Shown here in pieces: positions 37,656 through 45,817 of a stretch of DNA of 64,000 nucleotides. The DNA lies in NCBI RefSeq assembly GCF_947503045.1, contig NZ_CANNCF010000005.1:227088-291087 (forward strand), in the 5' to 3' direction. The position numbers and the translations under genes are program-made. The first letter of the stretch is position 1. Every line of letters begins with the position of its first letter. The notes below the pieces were generated by a model. That model worked only from the letters and a program-made list of their open reading frames with translations, was not told where the DNA came from and did no database searches. Source of the DNA: an uncultured Tateyamaria sp. (lineage in GTDB: Bacteria > Pseudomonadota > Alphaproteobacteria > Rhodobacterales > Rhodobacteraceae).

Positions 37656-38903
37656 ATGGCAAACGACCTTTTCAACTCATTCATGACCGGCCCGGACGAA
37701 AACGGGCGGTTCGGTGACTTCGGCGGGCGGTTCGTGTCCGAAACGCTGATGCCGCTGATCCTGGCCCTTGAGGAAGAGTACGAAAAGGCCAAGACGGACG
37801 AGTCGTTCTGGGCCGAGATGGATTTCCTGTGGAAGCATTACGTGGGACGCCCCAGCCCGCTTTATCATGCGGAGCGCCTGACCGAGCATCTGGGCGGCGC
37901 CAAGATCTACATGAAACGGGACGAACTGAACCACACCGGCGCGCACAAGATCAACAACGTGCTGGGCCAGATCATCCTCGCCCGCCGTATGGGCAAAACC
38001 CGGATCATTGCCGAAACCGGCGCGGGGCAGCACGGTGTGGCCACAGCCACGGTCTGTGCGAAATTCGGTTTGAAATGCGTGGTTTACATGGGTGCGCATG
38101 ATGTTGAACGTCAGGCCCCCAACGTGTTCCGCATGAAGTTGCTGGGTGCCGAAGTGATCCCGGTGACCTCCGGGCGGGGCACGCTCAAGGACGCGATGAA
38201 CGACGCGCTGCGCGACTGGGTGACTAATGTGCGCGACACGTTCTACTGCATCGGCACCGTGGCCGGGCCGCACCCGTACCCGGCGATGGTCCGCGATTTC
38301 CAAAGCATCATCGGCAAGGAAGTGCGCGAACAGATGGTCGAGGCCGAAGGGCGCTTTCCCGACACATTGATCGCCGCCATTGGCGGTGGGTCCAACGCGA
38401 TGGGCCTGTTCTTCCCTTTCCTCGACGACAAAGAGGTCGGCATCATCGGCGTCGAGGCGGGCGGCAAGGGCGTGAACGCCAAGATGGAGCATTGCGCCTC
38501 GCTTACCGGCGGACGCCCCGGCGTACTGCATGGCAACCGCACTTACCTTTTGCAGGACGATGACGGGCAAATCCTCGAAGGGTTCTCGATCTCGGCTGGC
38601 CTCGACTATCCCGGTATCGGCCCAGAACATGCGTGGCTGCACGAGATTGGGCGCGCGGAGTATGTCTCGATCACCGACAGAGAGGCGCTGGAGGCGTTTC
38701 AGCTCTGCTGCACGCTCGAAGGGATCATTCCCGCGCTGGAACCCAGCCACGCACTGGCCCATGTGATGAAGATTGCACCGGACCTGCCGGCCGACCACAT
38801 CATCTGCATGAACATGTGCGGGCGGGGCGACAAGGACATCTTTACAGTGGCCCGCGCCCTTGGCTTTGACATGACCGGGCCCGAAGGGCGCAATGTCGAG
38901 TGA
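37656..38903 (+). CDS. trpB: Tryptophan synthase beta chain TrpB
   Basis: This 415-aa PLP enzyme condenses indole with serine. The PLP Lys lies in [14 protein letters not shown] (about 92-105), the cofactor phosphate loop is GGGSNAMG (about 245-252) and the N-terminus has the usual [17 protein letters not shown]. trpA is 14 kb away on the other strand. Confidence 0.97.
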   Translation: MANDLFNSFMTGPDENGRFGDFGGRFVSETLMPLILALEEEYEKAKTDESFWAEMDFLWKHYVGRPSPLYHAERLTEHLGGAKIYMKRDELNHTGAHKINNVLGQIILARRMGKTRIIAETGAGQHGVATATVCAKFGLKCVVYMGAHDVERQAPNVFRMKLLGAEVIPVTSGRGTLKDAMNDALRDWVTNVRDTFYCIGTVAGPHPYPAMVRDFQSIIGKEVREQMVEAEGRFPDTLIAAIGGGSNAMGLFFPFLDDKEVGIIGVEAGGKGVNAKMEHCASLTGGRPGVLHGNRTYLLQDDDGQILEGFSISAGLDYPGIGPEHAWLHEIGRAEYVSITDREALEAFQLCCTLEGIIPALEPSHALAHVMKIAPDLPADHIICMNMCGRGDKDIFTVARALGFDMTGPEGRNVE

Positions 38904-38932
38904 AACTTTCGGTCTGATCCGCGTCACACGGC

Positions 38933-39050
38933 TCTAAACTCCAGTTTATGCATCTAAACCCTGTGCCCATGGCGCGGGGTCTAAACTTGTGCTCGATAGG
39001 AAACGGGATCGCATCATGACTGTTTGAACGACGTCCGGAATATATCCGGT
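38933..39050 (+). promoter_or_regulatory. Repeated TCTAAAC motifs and two inverted repeats upstream of the Asp-tail cluster
   Basis: TCTAAAC occurs at 38933, 38953 and 38980. The first copy belongs to a perfect inverted repeat TAAACT-CC-AGTTTA (38935-38948). A second inverted repeat, CCGGA-ATATA-TCCGG, lies at 39035-39049, 23 bp before the ATG at 39073. Together they look like operators for the adjacent gene cluster; no factor is proven. Confidence 0.45.
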
Positions 39051-39072
39051 CTGTTATCAAAAGGATGAAGCA

Positions 39073-39543
39073 ATGAAACAGATTTTCCTCGCCACGGCAG
39101 CAAGTGTGACCTTGGCCTCGATGGCCCTTGCCCAGAGTTTTTCAGACAGGGTGATCGGCCAGTTTCAGGACCTCGGGTACACGCGTATTGAAGTCAAGAA
39201 TGGCCCGACACAAACCAAGGTCGAAGCGATCAGGGGCACCCAGAAGGTCGAGGTCATCTATGATCGTGCGTCTGGCACTGTGGTCAAGCAAGAGACTGAA
39301 CAGGTGTCAGCCACTGACGACACCGCGCCTGGCATTGAAGTCGACACGCGGGACCGTGATTTCCTTCGTGATCGGGGAATTCGTAACCGTTCGGATGATG
39401 ATGACGACCGGGACGATGATCGCGATGACGACCGAGATGATGATCGCGATGACGACCGAGATGATGATCGCGACGACGATCGGGACGATGGTCGCGATGA
39501 CGATCGGGACGATGACCGCGATGACGACAGCGACGACGACTGA
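39073..39543 (+). CDS. Secreted PepSY-like protein with an Asp/Arg repeat tail
   Basis: This 156-aa protein has a Sec signal (about 1-20, SMALA-Q), a PepSY-like domain (about 21-80; VIGQFQDLGYTRIEVKNG, then VEVIYDRASGTVV) and a C-terminal tail of about 50 residues made almost only of RDDD repeats (12-bp DNA period). The tail is highly acidic and could bind Ca or other cations. The next gene has the same plan, so they look like paralogues. AAGGATGAAGCA precedes the ATG. Function unknown. Confidence 0.78.
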   Translation: MKQIFLATAASVTLASMALAQSFSDRVIGQFQDLGYTRIEVKNGPTQTKVEAIRGTQKVEVIYDRASGTVVKQETEQVSATDDTAPGIEVDTRDRDFLRDRGIRNRSDDDDDRDDDRDDDRDDDRDDDRDDDRDDDRDDGRDDDRDDDRDDDSDDD

Positions 39544-39632
39544 GCTTGCCCCTCCATGCGGTTCATCGTGCTTGGTTGGCTTTTTGCCCTGTGTTGTGCA
39601 AGCTGCGACGTAAAGGTGGGAAATCATAACGC

Positions 39633-40097
39633 ATGTCCAGATGGCGCATGATATTTGCAACCATGTTGCTCTTGGCCTTGCTTGTTGACGGTGTTCCAGT
39701 GCGCGCCGCTGGGCCCGTCGATACGGTCGTGCAACAACTTGTCGACCAAGGGCTTGAAAAAATTACGGTTTCTCGGACGTTTCTGGGGCGTACAAGGATA
39801 AAGGCCTCTGGCGCTGCCGGTCGGCGCGAAATCATCATGAACCCCAATACCGGCGAGATCCTGCGTGATTATTGGGAAATCAGAAAGCGGCGCGACAAGG
39901 GCGACGCTGATGATTTTGACGACGACGACGACGACGACGATGATGACGACGACGATGACGATGACGATGATGATCGCGATGACGATGACCGCGATGACGA
40001 TGACGATGACGATGATCAGGACGATGACAACGACAACAGCGGACCGGGTAACCGGAACGGCGGTTCCGAGGATGGGGATGATCACGATGATGATTAG
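39633..40097 (+). CDS. Second secreted PepSY-like protein with a poly-Asp tail
   Basis: This 154-aa protein has a signal peptide (about 1-25), a PepSY-like domain (about 26-85; VVQQLVDQGLEKITVSRTFLG, then REIIMNPNTGEILRD) and a tail of about 60 residues with runs of up to 19 Asp plus a few Arg, Gln and Asn. The domain pattern matches the protein encoded upstream. It ends 29 bp before a membrane-bound HTH gene and is probably co-transcribed with it. Confidence 0.78.
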   Translation: MSRWRMIFATMLLLALLVDGVPVRAAGPVDTVVQQLVDQGLEKITVSRTFLGRTRIKASGAAGRREIIMNPNTGEILRDYWEIRKRRDKGDADDFDDDDDDDDDDDDDDDDDDDRDDDDRDDDDDDDDQDDDNDNSGPGNRNGGSEDGDDHDDD

Positions 40098-40126
40098 GTC
40101 AACGCGGAGCGCACCTGCGTAAACAC

Positions 40127-40612
40127 ATGGCAAGACGCGTAGTTATCATCTTGGTGCTTGGTCTTCAGGTGGTGGCGGCGTCGCTGTTTATGTTCGATTT
40201 GATGATCCCGATCCTGGGTATCCCTGTCATTCTGGACTGGACCTTGCACGAGGTCATCGAATTGACGGCCGCAATCAGCCTGATCGTGGGAGTGGTCATG
40301 GGGACATTGTTATTGCGGCGTATTGAGGAACGGGCGGAGCGGGTGGAATCCCAGTTGCGCGCAGCCTCCGGTGCTTTTGCAGAGCTGATGCAGGACCGTT
40401 TCGAGGAATGGGAGCTGACCCCGTCCGAGCGCGACGTTGCACTTTTTTCCATAAAAGGGCTGAGTATTCAGGACATTGCGGCCATACGTGAGGTATCCGA
40501 AGGAACGGTCAAGGCGCAGACAAATGCGATCTACCGCAAGGCCGGAGTGTCTGGACGTCCACAATTGCTCAGCCTGTTTATCGAAGACTTGATGGATGGC
40601 CCGATCACCTAG
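40127..40612 (+). CDS. Membrane-anchored LuxR-type HTH regulator
   Basis: This 161-aa protein has two N-terminal membrane helices (about 5-28 and 43-65), a short coiled linker (about 66-90) and a C-terminal LuxR/GerE-type HTH (about 94-150; LTPSERDVALFSIKGLSIQDIAAI then VSEGTVKAQTNAIYRKAGVSGR). The layout suits a one-component membrane sensor that binds DNA from the membrane. It is last in the cluster with the two Asp-tailed secreted proteins, which are plausible targets or ligands. Confidence 0.82.
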   Translation: MARRVVIILVLGLQVVAASLFMFDLMIPILGIPVILDWTLHEVIELTAAISLIVGVVMGTLLLRRIEERAERVESQLRAASGAFAELMQDRFEEWELTPSERDVALFSIKGLSIQDIAAIREVSEGTVKAQTNAIYRKAGVSGRPQLLSLFIEDLMDGPIT

Positions 40613-40977
40613 GCCGCGTGTTGCTGCAGCACGTCCAGCGGCACGACGTCAAGCGCGCGCATATGTGTTGCCTCAAGGCTGACCTTGGGCGCGCAGCCTT
40701 CGTCATGGGCCTGCAGGAAACGCGCTGCACAGAGGCACCAGCTGTCCCCCGGTTTGAGCCCGGCAAAGCGGAATTCGGGGCGCGGCGTGCTGAGGTCATT
40801 GCCCACATATTTGGAAAAGGCGAGGAACTCGGCCGTCATCACTGCGCAGACCGTGTGGCTGCCCTGATCGGCGGCGCAGGTGTTGCAATGCCCGTCGCGA
40901 AAGAAGCCTGTGACCGGGTCCATGCCGCAGGCCGACAATTCGGTGCCCAGCACGTTGACGCTGTCATCTGGCTCCAT
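40609..40977 (-). CDS. DUF2237 family protein
   Basis: This 122-aa protein has the DUF2237 pattern NVLGTELSACGMDPVTGFFRDG...TCAADQGSHTVCA..F..FSKYVGNDLSTP (about 7-65) and a WCLCAARF segment with conserved Cys. Family function is unknown; several conserved Cys suggest metal binding. It is convergent with the HTH gene and overlaps its end by 4 bp. Confidence 0.9.
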   Translation of the reverse strand: MEPDDSVNVLGTELSACGMDPVTGFFRDGHCNTCAADQGSHTVCAVMTAEFLAFSKYVGNDLSTPRPEFRFAGLKPGDSWCLCAARFLQAHDEGCAPKVSLEATHMRALDVVPLDVLQQHAA

Positions 40978-40981
40978 GATC

Positions 40982-42151
40982 CTAGTCCTTTGTTGCGGCC
41001 ACGATTTCGCGGAACATGTTGATATTGCTCTCGCTTACGCCGTCTTCGCGGAACTGTCGGTCCGCCGCCGTGGTGACGACAACGACGCCCGCTGCCTGAT
41101 CAATATAGAGGTATTGGCCGTAAATTCCACGGCCCATGAACTCTCCGTCATTGGCGTCCACCGGGATCCACCACTGATAGCCATAGCGGATTTCGCCCGG
41201 GTCGGTCCGGGCGCTCGCGACGGTCGAGGCGGCGATCCAGTCGGCGGGCACGATCTGGCGTCCTTGCCATGCGCCGTTCTGCAGGATCATCTGCCCAAAG
41301 CGAGCGTAATCGCGCGTTGTGACGTTGAGCCCGCCCAGCACAAAGGCAACGCCGACCCCGTCGGTGAGGTAGAACGGCGTCTGTTCGAGGCCAAGCGGCT
41401 GAACCAGCTTTTCGCTCATCAGATCCGCAATATCGCGCCCCGTCGCACCCCGCACAACCATGCCCAGAACATGGGTGTCGATCGAGGTGTATTGCCAGGT
41501 TTCGCCGGGCGCGGCAAAGCTCTCGCTCAGGCCCGCCGCAAAGTCATCCATCTTGCCGCCCAAGGCAAGGATACGGCCCATCCGGTTGATATCGCTGTCA
41601 TAATCGAGATAGTCCTCGTCAAAGGTGATCCCGCTCGACATCTGCAGAACGTTGAGAACACTCGCTCCGTCATAGGCGCCACCGGCGAGAGAGGGCGCGT
41701 ATTTTGTGACCGGATCGTCCAGCGAGCCGATGGCCCCTTCGTCCACCAGAATGCCGAACAGCGCAGACAGGTAGCTCTTGGCGACCGACCAGCTGATCCG
41801 GCGGTCGTCGGGGCTGGTGCCTTGATAATAGGCCTCGTGCACGATCTGCCCGTCCTTCAGGACCAGAACGGAGGTGACAGTGCGCGCGCTGACCCAGTCC
41901 GCGTAGCTGCCGGGCATCTCCATCTGATCGCCTTCGGGCAGGGGGCTGACGGGGCCGTCGCCCTTGTGGACATCACGGTGGAGAAATGCGCTGTCCATGT
42001 TCGAAAAGTTCGACACAATGCGGTCTTCGTTAAACAGCGAATTCACTGCAAGCAGGCGCGTGATCTCTTCCCGCTTCCACAATCCGACCAGAACAGCCGC
42101 AGTTATCAACGCCGCGCCGATGCGGACTATCCATTTCAGGACCTTGCGCAT
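40982..42151 (-). CDS. Serine hydrolase (beta-lactamase/class C-like)
   Basis: This 389-aa membrane-associated hydrolase has one N-terminal membrane helix (about 7-25) and a beta-lactamase-family domain. The nucleophile is in SWSVAKSYLSAL (S-x-x-K, about 133-136) and a WQYTSIDTHVLG segment holds the Tyr. EstB-type esterases and peptidases share this fold; a true beta-lactamase role is not supported. The DUF2237 gene follows 4 bp downstream. Confidence 0.88.
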   Translation of the reverse strand: MRKVLKWIVRIGAALITAAVLVGLWKREEITRLLAVNSLFNEDRIVSNFSNMDSAFLHRDVHKGDGPVSPLPEGDQMEMPGSYADWVSARTVTSVLVLKDGQIVHEAYYQGTSPDDRRISWSVAKSYLSALFGILVDEGAIGSLDDPVTKYAPSLAGGAYDGASVLNVLQMSSGITFDEDYLDYDSDINRMGRILALGGKMDDFAAGLSESFAAPGETWQYTSIDTHVLGMVVRGATGRDIADLMSEKLVQPLGLEQTPFYLTDGVGVAFVLGGLNVTTRDYARFGQMILQNGAWQGRQIVPADWIAASTVASARTDPGEIRYGYQWWIPVDANDGEFMGRGIYGQYLYIDQAAGVVVVTTAADRQFREDGVSESNINMFREIVAATKD

Positions 42152-42170
42152 GTAATCTTCCCCATTTGTC

Positions 42171-43238
42171 CTAACCTACCCTTAACTGACGGCGCGCCGC
42201 AGGTCGGCCCGCCCATTTGATCCAGCGCCCGTGAAAATCTGCACGCCCCAGATGCAGCGTCAGATCACCCGGCCAAAGCCGCAGGGTGAGGGCGGCCCCA
42301 ATGGCACCGGTTGCGTCCCCATCGGTTTCCATCTGCATCCATGCCAGCGGCGTGGTGGGCGTGGCACGCGCGCCTGCGGCCTCGATCAGATCGGTGCCGC
42401 GCTTTTGCGCCTCTGCCGGAAAATACTGCCAGGCGACGGTGTGCTGGATGATGTGCAGATGCCCCTCAGGTGCTGCCTCAAGACGCGTCGCCAACCAGTT
42501 GATTGCATCGCCTTTTTCGACAAGGGCATCCATCACGGAGGCTGCCGCCTTGGTCAGCGCCAGACGATGTGGTTGATCTGCCCAAAGATATGCGGTGAGG
42601 CGCAACAGGTCTGCAGGGTCGTTTGGATTCAAGGGGTTGAGATCAACACCTGATCTGTTCACAACCTGTGGATAAGCCTGCTGTGGCGCGGCACCCGTCC
42701 AATCGGGCTCGAGGGTCAGGACCGCGTCCTTGGGCCCCAAACGGGCGCTGCCGGTGTCGAGTGCAAAGTGATCCCACATCAGGTTCAGCCCGCCGCTGGC
42801 GCCGAGTTCGGACAACACGATGGGCCGATCGAAATGGGACAGCGTCACATGAGCCATGGCCATCAGCGCGGCACTACGGCGGACTTCGTTGGTTTGCGGC
42901 GGGCTTTGGGTCCAGTCGATCAGGAAATCCTGATGCGTTTTCAAGGCGATTAGCACGGCCTCTTCAAGCTGTGCATCGCTGCTCGTGTTGGGCGGGTAGG
43001 CGGCGCGTAGACCTGCGTCGCGATCCTGCAGGACCAGCGCGTGCAACCCGCCGCAGATGCGCAATGGCAGGGAATGTCCGGCGGGGCCGATATCGCCCTG
43101 ATATTGCGCCATTTTCTGCCCCAACGCGCTGTCTGCATCCCAGTTTTCCGCCAGGATGCGCAGCACGCGGCCCATAAGGGGAGAGCCCATTCGCGTGCAG
43201 GTGTCGGACTGGTCGCGGAAGGCCTGAAGGAGGCTCAT
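42171..43238 (-). CDS. DUF2332 family protein
   Basis: This 355-aa protein fits DUF2332 (LLQAFRDQSDTCTRMGSPLMGRVLRILAEN at the N-terminus, ELGASGGLNLMWDHF at about 143-157). The GASGGLNL loop resembles a SAM-dependent methyltransferase motif I, but activity is not established. It is translationally coupled (ATGA) to pth downstream. Confidence 0.87.
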   Translation of the reverse strand: MSLLQAFRDQSDTCTRMGSPLMGRVLRILAENWDADSALGQKMAQYQGDIGPAGHSLPLRICGGLHALVLQDRDAGLRAAYPPNTSSDAQLEEAVLIALKTHQDFLIDWTQSPPQTNEVRRSAALMAMAHVTLSHFDRPIVLSELGASGGLNLMWDHFALDTGSARLGPKDAVLTLEPDWTGAAPQQAYPQVVNRSGVDLNPLNPNDPADLLRLTAYLWADQPHRLALTKAAASVMDALVEKGDAINWLATRLEAAPEGHLHIIQHTVAWQYFPAEAQKRGTDLIEAAGARATPTTPLAWMQMETDGDATGAIGAALTLRLWPGDLTLHLGRADFHGRWIKWAGRPAARRQLRVG

Positions 43239-43918
43239 GTAAAGCGGTCCATGAGTTTTTGCAGGGTGGTGCGGGTGTCCGGGGGGGGAGTCGTTTCCGG
43301 CGCGGAAGCCTTTGGTTTCACGGGCGTTTTCTCGCCTGTGCCCGAGCGGGGCGGGGACAGGCGCAGGCCCACGGCGTTCATGAACTTGGCCCCGTCGCCA
43401 CGCGCCAGATGCGGCGCGCCGTCCGAGCAGCCGCGCAGCACATCGTCCAGCCAGTCCGCATCCGCCTTGGGAAAGTCGCGCAGCACGTAGCCCGGCACCG
43501 CGTCCTTGTGGCCGGGATGTCCGACGCCCAGACGCACGCGCCCGTAGTCGGCCCCGATATGGGCATGCACCGAGCGCAAGCCGTTATGGCCCGCATGTCC
43601 GCCACCCATTTTCCACTTTACCTTGCCCGGCGCGAGATCGATTTCGTCATGCAAAACAATGACATCCTCGGGCTCCAGCTTGTAGAACCGCATCGCGGCC
43701 CCGACCGAGTCACCGGACTTGTTCATATAGGTTTCGGGCTTGAGCAGGACGGCGCGGTCGGAGCCAAAGCGTCCTTCGCTGATGACGCCCTGATGCCTGG
43801 ATTTCCAGCCCGGAAAGCCGTGATCGGCGGCGATTCTGTCCAGCGCCATGAAGCCGATATTGTGCCGGTTGTGCGCGTATTTCGCACCCGGATTGCCAAG
43901 GCCGACGATCAGTTTCAT
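43235..43918 (-). CDS. pth: Peptidyl-tRNA hydrolase Pth
   Basis: This 227-aa enzyme frees tRNA from prematurely released peptidyl-tRNA. It has VGLGNPGAKYAHNRHNIGFMALD (catalytic His about 20), HDEIDLAPGKVKWKMGGGHAGHNGLRS (about 92-118) and the usual C-terminal helices. A Pro/Thr-rich tail (about 200-227) extends beyond the E. coli enzyme (194 aa), a common alphaproteobacterial feature. Start 43918 gives MKLIVGLGNPG; the frame is open to 43990. It is normally next to rplY, but a VPLPA-tagged gene lies between here. Confidence 0.95.
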   Translation of the reverse strand: MKLIVGLGNPGAKYAHNRHNIGFMALDRIAADHGFPGWKSRHQGVISEGRFGSDRAVLLKPETYMNKSGDSVGAAMRFYKLEPEDVIVLHDEIDLAPGKVKWKMGGGHAGHNGLRSVHAHIGADYGRVRLGVGHPGHKDAVPGYVLRDFPKADADWLDDVLRGCSDGAPHLARGDGAKFMNAVGLRLSPPRSGTGEKTPVKPKASAPETTPPPDTRTTLQKLMDRFT

Positions 43919-44341
43919 GGAGGTCTCCGCCTGTTTGCCGCTGTGCAGCATACGCCCGCGCGGATGGGCGAACAAGGACCGTACGCGCAACGGGGCGGGG
44001 GCGTCAGTTGACGCCGCGTTGTTTTGGAAGCGTTAACGCCATGAAAACAAGGCGAATCGGCGAGTCACACTCCGTGCACAGACTGTGCACACCCTGTGCA
44101 CCACCCGGCATACGATTGGGCGGATTGGGGCGGGTTAACGCAGCGTGCGCTGCGAAATGTTGATGAAAGGTTAAGGGCCAAAAGAGCGTTCTCAGGCGGG
44201 CCAATTTGTCGATCGCAGCCTCATGTCCCCCATCATTTTGTCCAAATTTTAACAAAATTGAAGGGTATTCATTCTCAACTGAACCCAAAGCCTGTGGTGC
44301 GTCCTGCTGCACCCCTGCTTGCTGTCTATCTGGTGCTGTCG
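43919..44341. other. Long intergenic region between pth and a VPLPA-CTERM gene
   Basis: This 423-bp divergent gap holds the three GTGCAC elements (annotated separately) and, at 44245-44259, an AATTTT-AAC-AAAATT inverted repeat in an A+T-rich stretch about 90 bp before the VPLPA-tagged gene. The open frame of that gene extends back to 44096, but the extra 82 residues have no signal-peptide character and precede a clear Sec signal, so they are taken as non-coding. Confidence 0.5.
44074..44101. promoter_or_regulatory. Three GTGCAC palindromes at exact 11-bp spacing
   Basis: GTGCAC occurs at 44074-44079, 44085-44090 and 44096-44101, so successive centres are 11 bp apart and fall on the same face of the helix. 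They lie between pth (start 43918) and the VPLPA-tagged gene (start 44342). This spacing is typical of cooperative operators; the binding factor is unknown. Confidence 0.5.
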
Positions 44342-44905
44342 ATGTTTGCGAAGAAGTTGAAATCCGTGATCCTGTCCTGCGTGCTTGTTGCGAGTTCCGC
44401 CAGTGCGGGTCTTGCGGCCACGCATATCCTTGGGGATGTGACGGGCGGTGCGAGCACGACGCAGACCTTGAGCGTGCAGACGCTTGATTTCATTGAATTC
44501 ACCGTGGGTACATCTGGTGGTCCGGCGACCGAGTTGACCATTTCCGTGACCAGCGCGCCGCGCAGCAACTTCCGCGAGATCATCGCCCTCTATTCCGGAT
44601 CGACCCTTGTTGCGCAAAGCACGCGCGGGTCGGGCAATGGCGGCGGCGGGACAACCCTGTCGTTCCTCGGTGTAGATGCGCTGGCGAGCGGCTCTTATTC
44701 GCTGGGCGTCAGTGCTTGGAAGGCGTTTTTCACTGCCGACAAGGCAGATGCCAGATCGACTGCGTTCTTCAACAACGGCATCTACACTGCTGACTTTTCG
44801 TCCCCAGTAAGCCCGGTGCCGCTGCCCGCGGGTGCGGTGATGCTGCTGAGCGGTGTTGGCGCCTTTGCCGTTGCACGGCGCAAGATGCGTAAAGAGCGGG
44901 TCTGA
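44342..44905 (+). CDS. VPLPA-CTERM sorting-domain protein (secreted)
   Basis: This 187-aa protein has a Sec signal (MFAKKLKSVILSCVLVASSASAGLA), a beta-rich body (about 27-155, TQTLSVQTLDFIEFTVG and SGSYSLGVSAW-like patterns) and the C-terminal VPLPAGAVMLLSGVGAF helix with a basic RRKMRKERV end. The start is set by the signal peptide; no strong ribosome-binding site is visible. It is inserted between rplY and pth on the opposite strand. Confidence 0.82.
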   Translation: MFAKKLKSVILSCVLVASSASAGLAATHILGDVTGGASTTQTLSVQTLDFIEFTVGTSGGPATELTISVTSAPRSNFREIIALYSGSTLVAQSTRGSGNGGGGTTLSFLGVDALASGSYSLGVSAWKAFFTADKADARSTAFFNNGIYTADFSSPVSPVPLPAGAVMLLSGVGAFAVARRKMRKERV

Positions 44906-44954
44906 CGCCTTTCCGGCCCCTCACTTACCGCACAAACCCCTGATCCCATTGAAA

Positions 44955-44981
44955 AAGGCCGCCCCGGGCAGGAGCGGCCTT
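44955..44981 (-). terminator. Terminator for rplY
   Basis: The stem AAGGCCGC / GCGGCCTT has an 11-nt loop; on the minus strand it is followed by TTTTTC, 26 bp beyond the rplY stop. It may also stop the convergent VPLPA-tagged gene. Confidence 0.8.
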
Positions 44982-45007
44982 GATCTGGTCAGCAGATATG
45001 AGTCGGC

Positions 45008-45667
45008 TTATGCCTCTTCGGTCCGCTCTGTTGCTGGCACGTCGGCTGCATCGACGTCTTCTGCTTCGCCTTCTTCCTCATCGTCGGCGGCGCGCAGGCC
45101 GGACGGAGCAGAGATGTTGGCGATCACAAAGTCGCGGTCGATCGTTGGTTTCGAACCTTCAGGCAGGTTCACCGACGAAATGGTGACGTTGTCGCCGATT
45201 TCCAGTTCGGAGACGTCGATGGTGATGAATTCGGGGATGTCCCCGGCGGTCACGATCAGTTCGACTTCGGGACGGATCAGCGTCAGCACGCCACCCTTCT
45301 TGAGGCCGGGCGAGACGTCTTCGCCTGCCACTTCGACACCGATGAACAGGTTGATCTTGGTGGTCCGCTTGAGACGCATGAAGTCCACGTGAGTGGGCAG
45401 GTCCTTGACCACATCGCGCTGCACGTCACGGCAGATGACGCGCACGTCGTCGTGGCCGTCGACCTTCATGTTGAACAGGGTCGATTTGAACCGGCCTGCG
45501 CGCAACATTTTCAGCAGCTTGTTAAAGGGCAGATTGATGGGCAGCGGATCTGTGTCGCCGCCAAATACAATCCCCGGAACCATGCCGTCGCGGCGTGCCT
45601 GACGAGCGGCGCCCTTGCCTGTCCCCGTCCGTTCCAGAGCTTCGAGATCAGGAATCTCTCCAGCCAT
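45008..45667 (-). CDS. rplY: 50S ribosomal protein L25 (long CTC form)
   Basis: This 219-aa 5S-rRNA-binding protein consists of an L25 domain (about 5-95, [25 protein letters not shown]) and a CTC beta domain (about 100-185), then an acidic Ala/Glu/Asp-rich tail (about 190-219). The long form is normal in alphaproteobacteria. Start [19 protein letters not shown] is canonical. Confidence 0.96.
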   Translation of the reverse strand: MAGEIPDLEALERTGTGKGAARQARRDGMVPGIVFGGDTDPLPINLPFNKLLKMLRAGRFKSTLFNMKVDGHDDVRVICRDVQRDVVKDLPTHVDFMRLKRTTKINLFIGVEVAGEDVSPGLKKGGVLTLIRPEVELIVTAGDIPEFITIDVSELEIGDNVTISSVNLPEGSKPTIDRDFVIANISAPSGLRAADDEEEGEAEDVDAADVPATERTEEA

Positions 45668-45817
45668 GATAATTCTCCAATTTGTAAGGGCGGGATGCCT
45701 CCAAGGCTGTCACCCCGCGTGAAGTGCGCGCTATAGACCGGATTGGTCGAGTTGAAAAGTGCAAATGCAGCGTGGTTTGGGCTGGACGGGGCAGGGGCCA
45801 CGTGGCACCGCTTGCTG

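Noticed and set aside
39370..39540. Short regular repeats that resemble a CRISPR array
   Set aside because: They are 12-bp codon repeats of an in-frame Asp/Arg tail, without spacers.
40982..42151. Antibiotic-resistance beta-lactamase
   Set aside because: Only the general serine-hydrolase fold is supported; class C-like esterases and peptidases share these motifs.
44096..44341. N-terminal extension of the VPLPA-CTERM gene
   Set aside because: The 82 extra residues would precede a clear Sec signal peptide and overlap the phased GTGCAC elements.
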